A DNA stretch of 16,295 nt from Synura sp. LO234KE (taxonomy: Eukaryota; Sar; Synurophyceae; Synurales; Mallomonadaceae), in assembly GCA_015143735.1 (NCBI GenBank), contig VKHC01000174.1, forward strand, positions 1-16,295. Direction: 5' to 3'. Made by a program: the position numbers and the translations under genes. Positions 9,092-16,295 of this stretch are shown piece after piece (the stretch's first letter is position 1; each line of letters starts with the position of its first letter). The notes beneath the pieces are model-generated. The model worked only from the letters and a program-made list of their open reading frames with translations, was not told the origin of the DNA and did not search any database.

Positions 9092-9381
9092 AGTCTATCC
9101 TGATCCGACTTATCTTGAAGTTCCTTGCTCTTTCCGGAGTCAGTCTCTTGATTCTGTTGCTTCCTACGCTCCAGTTCCTGCGATCCATCACTTGCGGAAG
9201 GGTTGGTGACCGCGTTTACCGCTGGATGATTCTGGTATACAGTGTGGACTAGTGCCGCTAACTTGAAGGTGCTATCATCCCAAGATGACCCATCGCCTCT
9301 TTTCCGAAAATCTTATAGCTAATTACGGTGAAGTTAAAAGGCAAGTTATTACCTAACAGTGATACAAGAGTCGCGCCCCCC

Positions 9382-9419
9382 CCACCGAAAAAACCACTCC
9401 CCATGAACCAACTGGCAAG
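9382..9419 (+). repeat. Dispersed G-rich repeat family, head fragment D
   Basis: CCACCGAAAAAACCACTCCC, then CATGAACCAACTGGCAAG, resembles copy C (CCACCGAACCAACCACTTCC, then CACGATGTACCATATGCC) and the head of copy B. The match ends just where the 104-bp duplicated segment begins. Confidence 0.5.
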
Positions 9420-9520
9420 TCCCGTCCCGACCAGGTGTTCTTGATTGCGGCTATTCCTATGCCTCTGACTTGACTCAGGTCCTCTTCCGACGGAGCATTC
9501 GCGATAAAAGTGGTCGTAAG
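9417..9520 (+). repeat. Perfect 104-bp direct duplication, copy 2
   Basis: This copy is identical to 8988-9091 over its whole length, with different flanks. Its left edge abuts repeat-family fragment D, so it appears to be the derived copy. Confidence 0.97.
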
Positions 9521-10054
9521 TTTAGATATTGTAGAGTGGGTTTTCTTGGCATACGAGAATCCGCTTGAAGTCGACCAAGGATGAGTAAATATAAGATCTT
9601 ACAGCGCACTTTCTAGAGCATAACTGTGTTGGAAAAGTAGGTCCATCACCATAATATATATAGGCAAGTATATTTGGTGAGAAATTAAGCAAATCAAAAA
9701 TCGGAAGTTTCTTAAAGTCGACCTCAAGCGAGTACTCCTCCTGTTTTGGAGCGGGTACTCTCCTCACCCACACAACATGCCAACTTAATGCAAAATCATC
9801 AAAAGCTCAGGTTGTTTTGGAGTGTCCTGTGGATCGCCGGAGCGCTTTGGTGGCGGAGGAGCCCCTAGCGAGTACGCTTTCTCCTCTGACGTATTTCCTA
9901 GACGTTTTGCGGTACGGAGCCTGTTCCCACTTTTTCCTTCCCCGTCGCGAACCTGATGGAAGTTCTTAATTTCGTGACAAGCGTTTCATCGTTTGCACTG
10001 TGCTCCTATTACCAAATGTGCTGTTTCCGCCTGCATCGCTTCGTTGACGTGCGT
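9521..10054. other. Spacer with no supported gene
   Basis: A minus-strand open frame (9773-9522, 83 codons, with VPAPKQEEYSLEVDFKKL) is present but matches nothing I know, and its second half contains a similar SSLVDFKRILVC phrase. The remainder is short ORFs. Confidence 0.3.
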
Positions 10055-10212
10055 TTCGCTTTAGTCGGAAAGCCCTCCGCCGGGGGCGCCACGCGCATCT
10101 CCTGCTACCGTGTTGGGAACGTCGTTCCGCACGAAATGCCTTTCCAGTGCCCTCGGACTTAGGCGGCCTCCCCTTTCCCCCAATCGATCATGGGAATCGC
10201 CAGTTGACAATT
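10055..10212 (-). repeat. Dispersed G-rich repeat family, inverted copy F
   Basis: Read on the minus strand, this segment begins TTGTCAACTGGCGATTCCC, continues GATTGGGGGAAAGGGGAGG and later GGAGATGCGCGTGGCGCCCC, ending near TTTCCGACTAAA. Each block aligns in order with copy A (TATCAACTGGCGAATTCCG, AATTGGGGGAGGGGAC, GGGGAAGCGCGTTCCACC, ATTCCTACTGAA). It is therefore an inverted, diverged member. Confidence 0.65.
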
Positions 10213-10977
10213 GGGTTGTGACAGGGGGCTCTCAATTATTACACATTCTGCATAGGGAGGAGAGGTCCGGGGATTCTGCGTCACCAGAAGATAAGAGGCT
10301 TCCCTCCAAGCTTCCCAGATCGTGTTGCAATAAGGATCTCACGGAGGTCAAGGATGATAGTAGAGTTGATAGCTTGCAGCAGAGCCCCCCCTCAGCAGAA
10401 GAAGGAGGACAAAGTCTAGCGCCCGCAGCTGACAAGTGGCCCAGTTTCCAAGACGAATTCTGTGACCGTTGACGACCCGAACTAGCTGTGAGACGACATT
10501 AATAAACAATAGGCTTTTGCTTGGTGGCGAAGAACAGTGGGAAGGGAAGGGAGCTCTTTATTAGAGGCCTGTCCTGCAGCGACAAGAAGGGGATGCGGAC
10601 GGCAGCGATAGATGTGATCATAATTCTTTTCCCCCTGGGATATAGAGTAGTGACAGAGCTGGCAGAGGCCCAGAATTTAGCGTTCTGCATGTGCACTGGG
10701 CTTCTTGCTAAGCACTGTTGTGCCCAATCAGAAGTTGCCGTTCGAATAACTACCGCTCGTAGTACGCCCTTATTGCTCCATTTTAATAATACATTTCACC
10801 ATTTAGCACTTGTTCGCACTGCTATCCAACTACTGCTCCCCTGTCTTCCGATTAACCGTCGCCGACTAGTACAGCCAGCGAAGAAATTGGTACGATCTAG
10901 AACGACCATGCAATACGAACACATATTCTTACTAGCTCCTTACTCTTAGACGGATGAAACTTAAGAGAAAATTTATT
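10213..10977. other. Spacer downstream of RPS5 with two unsupported ORFs
   Basis: Plus-strand open frames at 10110-10472 (120 codons) and 10521-10949 (142 codons) are the longest here. Neither shows a recognisable domain. The first overlaps repeat copy F at its start. The second contains a hydrophobic stretch (AAIDVIIILFPLGYRVV) but no family signature and no evidence of splicing. They are recorded as unsupported. Confidence 0.3.
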
Positions 10978-11806
10978 TTAACGATTGGCTTTTGCCACAC
11001 GCTCGATTTCGTCTTTCTTTTTGATGGCGTAACTGTTGGAAGAACCTCTCGCTGCGTTGATAATTTCATCAGCCAGACACTCAGCGATTGTCTTGATGTT
11101 CCGGAAAGCTGACTCTCTAGCACCTTGAGCCATAAGGTAGATGGCGTAATTGACCCTCCGAAACGGCGACACATCGACCGCCTGCCTCCTCACCACTCCA
11201 GCAGAACCTACCCTAGTGGAGTCCTCTCGTGGACCACTATTTATAGTAGCATCCACTAACACCTATGAAATATTAATAAAAGTTTTAGAATTTAAAACAA
11301 TATTTTAAATTCAGGAAAAACCTGTACGGGGTTCTGATCTGTTAAGATGTGAATTAATTCAAGAGTATGTTTAACTATTCGGCAAGCCATCAGCTTCTTT
11401 CCATTGTTCCTTCCAAATCTCATTAGATAGCACGCTAAGCGCTCAACAATAGGACACTAATAAGAAGATATTGTTAGAAATAATGGACTGCAACGAAACG
11501 AGGTACTATGCCATCACCTGAGCTTTACGGAATCGCTTACGTTGATATCTACCAGCAGTATGACCGACGAAGGTTGCATGCTTTCCTTTAACCGCAATAA
11601 AATCCTGCACAATAATAAAAGGAAATCAAAAATAGTCACCTCATAAAACATAAGAAGTTTAATACCGTGAGAGAAATATCGCTGATCTCTATTTCATCCA
11701 AAGACCTAATGAAGATAAAACCGATTATAATAATCGCCTTTAGATAGTTTATGATTGATACTTGCCATTTCTGAAAGAGCTTGATTTCAGTTGCGCTCTC
11801 TGCCAT
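10978..11806 (-). CDS. RPS5: 40S ribosomal protein S5 (uS7 family)
   Basis: This is a small-subunit ribosomal protein of the 40S head that contacts the E-site tRNA and the mRNA exit. Minus-strand exons are 11806-11766, 11705-11666, 11604-11518, 11456-11322 and 11262-10978 (588 nt, 195 residues plus TAA). Introns are 60, 61, 61 and 59 nt. The first intron uses a GC donor (GCAAGT) with a TTAG acceptor, and this is the only way to restore the conserved KLF-x-KW-S motif, because the Trp codon is split across the junction. Family landmarks are [20 protein letters not shown] (46-65), [64 protein letters not shown], and the invariant end [20 protein letters not shown] followed by R. The protein is full length and intact. 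It is divergent from the ankyrin-kinase gene. Confidence 0.97.
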
Positions 11807-11994
11807 GATACCTTAATAAACTAACTACTTGCCAGCCACTCAAGCCAGGAACGTCTTTGGTGGACACACAGTGTGTGTTGTGTTTGTTCACTGTGCCCTC
11901 AAATCCGTTGCGCATCTCTAGTATAGAGATAGATGTTCCACATTAGATATTTAGTTTTGTAAGGAAATTATAATTGCTTGCGTTGTATCAAAAT
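11807..11994. promoter_or_regulatory. Bidirectional promoter region between RPS5 and the ankyrin-kinase gene
   Basis: The two divergent start codons are 188 bp apart. Two inverted repeats are visible: ACACAC-A-GTGTGT near 11865, within a CA/GT-rich patch, and a perfect ATCTCTA-GTA-TAGAGAT at 11914-11930. Either could be a protein-binding site, but this is position-based inference. Confidence 0.45.
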
Positions 11995-14900
11995 ATGGGA
12001 GGAGCCAGTTCAGCTGCAGCAACGCATTCATATGCTGCGTCGTCTGGCGCGGATTTTTTGCATGATGTTAATGTATTATCAATGGACGGAGATTTGGAAG
12101 CGTTGGTAACTGAACTAAGTCAAGGTCCCGATCGAGTAAATGATCGTGACAGGGTATGTATATGGAATTTTATGTTGCTTAGAATCTAAATAATATTATT
12201 CTAGAACGACTGGACCCCTTTGCATCATTCTTGTGACAGGGGCCATATAGAAATAGTTGATTTGCTCCTTAAGAAAGGTGCTGATGTGAACCTTAAGAAT
12301 AATGTAAGCAAGAATAGCGTTACAAAATAAGTTACCTTATATTCGATGGACAGAAAGGATACACACCGTTAAATTATGCTTGTTTAAATGGTCATCACAG
12401 TATTGCAGTTTCCCTCATTCAGAAAGGAGCAAAAGTAGACACCTTAACTAATGTAATCACTCTGTTTCTGTAATTGCAAACATTTTCCTGACGCGTTCAA
12501 TATTCTCCTTTAGGATTCAAAAACTCCCCTCCATTCAGCAACTTACGGCGGTCATCTGAGTATAACAACGTATCTTATTGATAAGAACGTTGACATAAAT
12601 GCGAAAGACAAAGTGCGCGAACGAATTCTTTATTTCTGCTCAATATATAATTACTTCAACATTTCCTGTTAAGATATTTTTATATTGACTGATTAGATCA
12701 ACTGTATTCTAATATTTGGAATTCCCGACGTTCACTATGTTGATACAATTTCCCTGATACAATTTAGATTGGGTGGACACCTTTGCATTACGCGGCAGAC
12801 AATGGTCACTACGCAGTCGCAGACCTCCTGTTAAATAGGAATGCAGACATCAACGCACTCGACAAGGTCCGTTAGGCAAACTACCTCCGAGGAAGGATAG
12901 TTCTCTAACTTTTCTCACCCCCACCCCACACTCTGATGTTTCCTTGTCGGGTCAGAGCAATTGGCCACCGCTGTGGTGTGCTATCAATCGCGGCCATCGA
13001 GACATAGCAAAAATGCTTATCGACAGAGGCACGAATATCAGTTCCCGGTCCACGGTGAGGGAATTGGCGAGCTCTTTCTAGATAAAGTCGATGATATGGC
13101 TTACTGTATTCTATAATTTCGATGCAAACAATTGATAACAAGAAGGCCTTGTTTTCATGTGAAACAGCGAAGTATACGATTGTACATGTATTCATGTTCG
13201 ACGGATGGAAACATGTGCGTCCGCTCGTCAAGAATTCCGCAGAATACGGCATCGATAACTGTTCGCGTGGTGTTGTGTACTTTGTGTTGTGGTGATGTAG
13301 ACCGGGGAGACGGCGCTCCATTTGTCCGTTGTCAGCGGTTATGTCACTTTGATTATGTACCTCTTGGAAAAAGGCGCGGACGTAAACGCCAAAGACAACG
13401 TAAGTGTCTCAGGACGTGACAGCCTCTGTTAGTCGTTCGTAACGGTCATGTTCCCCCTCAACCCAATGATCCAATGATCCTTACTCCTCCCTTTCCGTTT
13501 GATATGTTTTCCTGACTGCTTCCAGAACCAGAAGACGCCGTTCGAGTGCTTTAAAGTACCTCACGCCAAAGAAGAGTTCTTCCTTCGCACAACTTTCCAT
13601 TCTTCTGCTCTGAAGATGAACAACTTCGCCCTTTGGTTCTATATTCTTGGACTGGCCGATGTGAATGGAATAGAAAAGAAAGTGATGGATATGGCGAGTA
13701 CCGACGGGGAATTACTGGAAGCTCAGACTCCGTCCGGGCGAAGAATCACGGAGGTGGCGGCGCCGCCTACACGGAAGGCTCTAGAGCAATTGAAACGGGT
13801 GTTTGGACGCTACAGTTTGACGGATGCACGACCCGTCTACTTCTCTGGAAATGTATTGGTATTCCGGGCCCTCGATCATTCCCACGCCGACGAGCACGGG
13901 AAGCCTGTAAAAGTAGTCCTAAAGTTTCTTTCCAGTAAATTACGGTTTCTGCAAGAGATCGCTGCTCGACGTTTACTTTTAAACGACGAGATGGTGGTGG
14001 GGATGATGACGTGTTTCCCGAACAGTGAGCGCGACTTGAACTCTAGACCGGATGCCATAAATATGCTCGAGGTGCTCATGCAGAGCACGAATAAAAAACG
14101 CGCTTCAAGCTCCTCGCGCTCTCTCAGCAGCTCTCTCGCCGATCAGAGCAAAAGCGCTAATCTACTCCAAGATGACTCTGTAGCTGCATTTGAAATATTA
14201 TCGAGCAATTTGAGCCCGGGAGTGCTTGAGACCTTCTTTTGTCTAGTTCTCAGACAGGCGGAACACACTCTTATTTCTGAGATCAGACAGGATTTTGCCG
14301 TTCGAAACACCAACGGAATTCGACGTGCGCTGTCCCAGCTGTTGCGGTGTCTGTACTATGTGCACTCCGCCGGGGTTCTGCATGCGGACATCAATCCTTC
14401 GAATGTGATGCGCGTTGACTCCAATTGGAAACTGATCGACTTCGACTTGGCGGTGAAGTTCGGGTCGGACAACGTCATCAGCGACTTCACTAGTTTGGCA
14501 TACGCGCCCCCCGAGGCGGTGCATGTGAGTCAGAGGACTGGCGATGAGGGTGCTGGGAATGTAACTGCCTATGTTCGTTCGAAGAGTAACATCCAACGAT
14601 TGGCAGCGATAGGACGGGACACGGGAATAGAGCCGTTGACCGCGCATGCGTCCTATGACATCTGGTCGTTGGGTTGTGTATTGTACCAGACCTGTCACTC
14701 GATGCAACTGCCCCTCTGGCAGACTAACTTCCAGGATGAGGTTTCAGCGTCGTTGAAAAACGCGACGAGCGGCGATGATTACAGTAAGCCCGTGTTGAGT
14801 GATGAAATGTCTGTCGATCGGCAGCACCGCCATAGTCGCGTGCAGGACGGTGAGAAGGAAGACAAGCTAGAGGATGACGTCGTAGAGGACACACTAGTGG

Positions 14901-15754
14901 CTTTGGGTCAGTGGACTGCTAAGACGAAAAGAAGGAAGCTCTCTCATATCAAAGATCCACTAGCTCGCAATCTACTCTCGCAGATACTGCGAAAAGAGCC
15001 GTTGCAGCGATTGTCACTCGCGAGAATATTATCGCACCCTTTCCTCTCCGGACATGAAGCTATACGGTTACCGGAACAGCCGGCGGAGTTTGATGTATAC
15101 GTGGTGTACAATCACGCGCGGTACCGATCCCTCGTGTCGCAATTCAAAACCCTTTTGCAGGAGAGCGCTGGGTTGTCTGTCTGTAGCGCTGAGGCGGACA
15201 TGGTGGAGGCCGCGGAAACAAAGGACTCCGGACCTCCTCCGCCGCTCGGGATGTTCAAGTGTCGCGCTGTGGTGTGTGTTTTGTGTCCGGATGACATCGC
15301 TACGTTGTGTCCCAGTGGGGAGTCCGTCCAGCTCGACACTGCCTCTCAACGGTTGCTTCTGGAGTGTAAGTTAGCGGTGGAGCTGAGAGATGCTTTGCTG
15401 GTGGAGTCCATTGTATGCGTCACTGTTGGTGACGAAGTGCTGAAGATTCCCGAGGGTGGGGGTATAGTTGCGGAGGGTGTGGAGGCCGACTTAACTGATA
15501 TTCTAAAACGAAATTGCCTGTACGGCCCATCGAAAGCTAACAGCAGCTCTGCAGAAACTCTGTCGGTTATAATTGAACGAAATGCGAACGAATCCATCGG
15601 CGGCTATGTGAGGACGGACGTAACTCACCAAATCATATTGGGATCAGGTCACGCTCTGGATGAAATCGAGGCAGTCGCGGGTGGAGATTGGGAGGTAATG
15701 AAAGGGGCTTTGCAGAAAGCAGCGCTTACTGTATCGTCTGTAATCGGAGAGTAA
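11995..15754 (+). CDS. Ankyrin-repeat protein kinase with C-terminal TIR-like region, eight exons
   Basis: This is a predicted 993-residue intracellular signalling protein. Exons are 11995-12153, 12205-12303, 12354-12452, 12514-12612, 12768-12866, 12956-13054, 13301-13399 and 13526-15754, all joined in phase 0 with GT-AG introns. Exon 1 (53 residues) is a Ser/Ala-rich leader. Exons 2-7 each encode one 33-residue ankyrin repeat (for example NDWTPLHHSCDRGH, IGWTPLHYAADNGH). The last exon opens with a degenerate cap (NQKTPFECF), then a kinase fold: Lys384 in VVLKF, a Ser-rich insert near 443-462, HADINPSN (catalytic Asp539, Asn544), DFD (556-558), APPEA (578-582), a long acidic insert ending TKRRKL, and the C-lobe end ILSHPFL (His755). 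From 773, FDVYVVYNH and LLLECKLAVEL resemble TIR strand A and the helix carrying the candidate Glu864. There is no signal peptide or membrane segment. An immune-receptor-like role is inferred. The kinase and ankyrin calls are strong; the TIR call is moderate. Confidence 0.9.
12205..13399 (+). repeat. Array of six 99-nt ankyrin exons, one repeat per exon
   Basis: Exons 12205-12303, 12354-12452, 12514-12612, 12768-12866, 12956-13054 and 13301-13399 are each exactly 99 nt and phase 0 at both ends. Each starts just before the ankyrin TPLH turn and ends after the GADVN-type loop. Introns are 50, 61, 155, 89 and 246 nt within the array, with 51 nt before it and 126 nt after it. The repeats differ clearly in sequence (TPLH, TPLN, TPLH, TPLH, PPLW, TALH), so they are not recent copies. 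Confidence 0.93.
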
Positions 15755-16025
15755 AGTGAGATACGCTAATGGCAGTAATCATAGGTGGCATTGATATTTA
15801 CGACCATTGGGATTAATTTCGTTTATCCCCTTAGTAGTACTTCTGTTCGTTGTTCATTTGACCCTATCTACTTCACATGGAGTCTTATGTTTTAGGGAAT
15901 AATAAATATAAAGTACCTTCATTTTACTTTTGAGGTTTTGGAAAATTGCATGGTTAATTTACGATGAGGTCAGAGGTCAGTGGTAGAAAAAATTAACACC
16001 CAAGTGAAATCCGAATACCGCACCA
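15755..16025 (+). terminator. 3' untranslated region and poly(A) signal of the ankyrin-kinase gene
   Basis: An AATAAA lies at 15901-15906, about 145 nt after the stop, in an AT-rich stretch followed by T-rich sequence. This suits a polyadenylation signal. No gene is seen here. Confidence 0.45.
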
Positions 16026-16295
16026 ACCACCGAACCAACCACTTCCCACGATGTACCATATGCCAAACCCCGTAACCGAGTAGGGAGAGCCGGTCCCCGA
16101 AGGCCGCGGGAGGAACAGAGGCAGGGGAAGGGAGAGCGGGCACGACAGGTAGTGGCTACTATCATATGCAATATTGCAGAACAGTGAGAAGGCGAGAGGT
16201 AGTGGATCACAGGCAGCAGACGGGGATTCCGAACACGGACCCGTGGCGCGCGGCGCTATCGGCGAAGAGGGTCATAGGAGGATGAAACACGATGG
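16026..16295 (+). repeat. Dispersed G-rich repeat family, copy C (cut by window edge)
   Basis: Its head, CGATGTACCATATGCCAAAC then CCCGTAACCGAGTAGGG, aligns with copy B (GCATGTACCAACTTGCAAGG, CCCGTGACCGAGTGGTGG). Further on, GGGCACGACAGGTAGTGGCT then ACTATCATATGCAATATTGC aligns with copy A (GGGCACGACTAGT, ACTATCATGCAGC). The element continues beyond the window. Confidence 0.65.

Larger units (their letters stand above)
8421..9320 (-). pseudogene. Frameshifted coding remnant, charged coiled-coil-like protein
   Basis: I do not recognise the family. Read on the minus strand, one frame from about 9320 (after a TAA) is protein-like and highly charged: it contains STFKLAALVHTVYQNHPAV, then ELERRKQQNQETDSGKSKEL, and stops near 9040. 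The overlapping frame 9191-8778 gains similar quality later, with ERAQAELLLKLYEEPGSFMV and a C-terminus FIREIRQLNMLREVI. A third frame, over 8672-8421, contains DQQALERQRQRDLILAEG. The quality shifts from frame to frame, as expected for a gene with small indels. A 13-base G run (8751-8763) lies between the second and third. A gag-like or transposon-associated origin is possible but unproven. Its middle is duplicated at 9417-9520. Confidence 0.35.

Noticed and set aside
10110-10472. 120-codon plus-strand ORF as a gene
   Set aside because: It starts inside the inverted repeat copy F, shows no motif, and has an equally open frame on the opposite strand.
10521-10949. 142-codon plus-strand ORF as a gene
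   Set aside because: It has no recognisable domain, irregular composition, and lies in repeat-rich spacer just beyond the 3' end of RPS5. The length is within chance for this GC content.
11974-11994. Upstream TTG start adding seven residues to the ankyrin-kinase protein
   Set aside because: The first ATG in frame is at 11995 and begins a sensible Gly/Ala/Ser leader. A TTG start is not expected in a eukaryotic nuclear gene.
12905-13419. Minus- and plus-strand ORFs across the late ankyrin exons
   Set aside because: They cross well-defined ankyrin exons and their introns in the wrong frame or strand.
14243-14707. 154-codon minus-strand ORF under the kinase domain
   Set aside because: It is a shadow of the well-supported kinase exon and has no motifs of its own.
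15068-15374. Overlapping ORFs on both strands in the TIR-like region
   Set aside because: They overlap the long kinase/TIR exon in other frames. The family-like residues are all in the plus-strand main frame.
1-16295. tRNA genes, rRNA, CRISPR arrays and bacterial operons
   Set aside because: Scanning by eye found no tRNA T-loop with matching acceptor arms, no regularly spaced repeats with unique spacers, and no Shine-Dalgarno-led gene series. The spliced eukaryotic genes rule out a bacterial source.

Overview
This is a eukaryotic nuclear window, most likely from a protist. Reading frames are joined by short GT-AG introns (about 50-65 nt in most cases), and two housekeeping genes are unmistakably eukaryotic: Sec61 gamma and cytosolic ribosomal protein S5/uS7. 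A stramenopile (oomycete or alga) would fit the small introns, the ankyrin-kinase-TIR-like architecture and the repeat-rich spacer, but nothing here fixes the lineage, so that is inference.

Left gene island (1-1029): an unrecognised charged, helical protein is encoded on the minus strand in three visible exons and runs off the left edge. It is divergent from SEC61G, which has two exons and encodes a complete 70-residue protein. The two start codons are only 136 bp apart.

Central repeat-rich spacer (about 1030-10970): I see no intact gene of known function. It holds a near-identical 467/466-bp direct repeat (1154-1620 and 4443-4908), and a dispersed, diverged, G-rich repeat family with at least six traces (around 1596-1950, 5930-5985, 6166-6510, 9382-9419, 10055-10212 inverted, and 16026 to the right end). 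It also holds a perfect 104-bp direct duplication (8988-9091 and 9417-9520), a smaller diverged repeat pair (3751-3880 and 7403-7490), short tandem and palindromic sequences, and two stretches of broken minus-strand coding potential (about 2851-1971 and 9320-8421) that look like decayed mobile-element or host ORFs.

Right gene island (10978-15754): RPS5 lies on the minus strand (five exons, complete 195-residue protein, first intron GC-AG). It is divergent across 188 bp from a large plus-strand gene whose eight exons encode a 993-residue protein: a short N-terminal segment, six ankyrin repeats, a protein-kinase domain with unusual HAD/DFD motifs, and a C-terminal TIR-like region. The six ankyrin exons are each exactly 99 nt (33 codons), all bounded by phase-0 introns at the same point in the repeat. 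This modular layout is the outstanding feature of the window. It is the arrangement expected for a receptor-like gene evolving by exon duplication, loss or shuffling. The ankyrin array would be the variable recognition part, and the kinase and TIR-like modules the signalling output.

All splice models were read by eye from frame continuity, splice dinucleotides and protein family fit. No transcripts were available.
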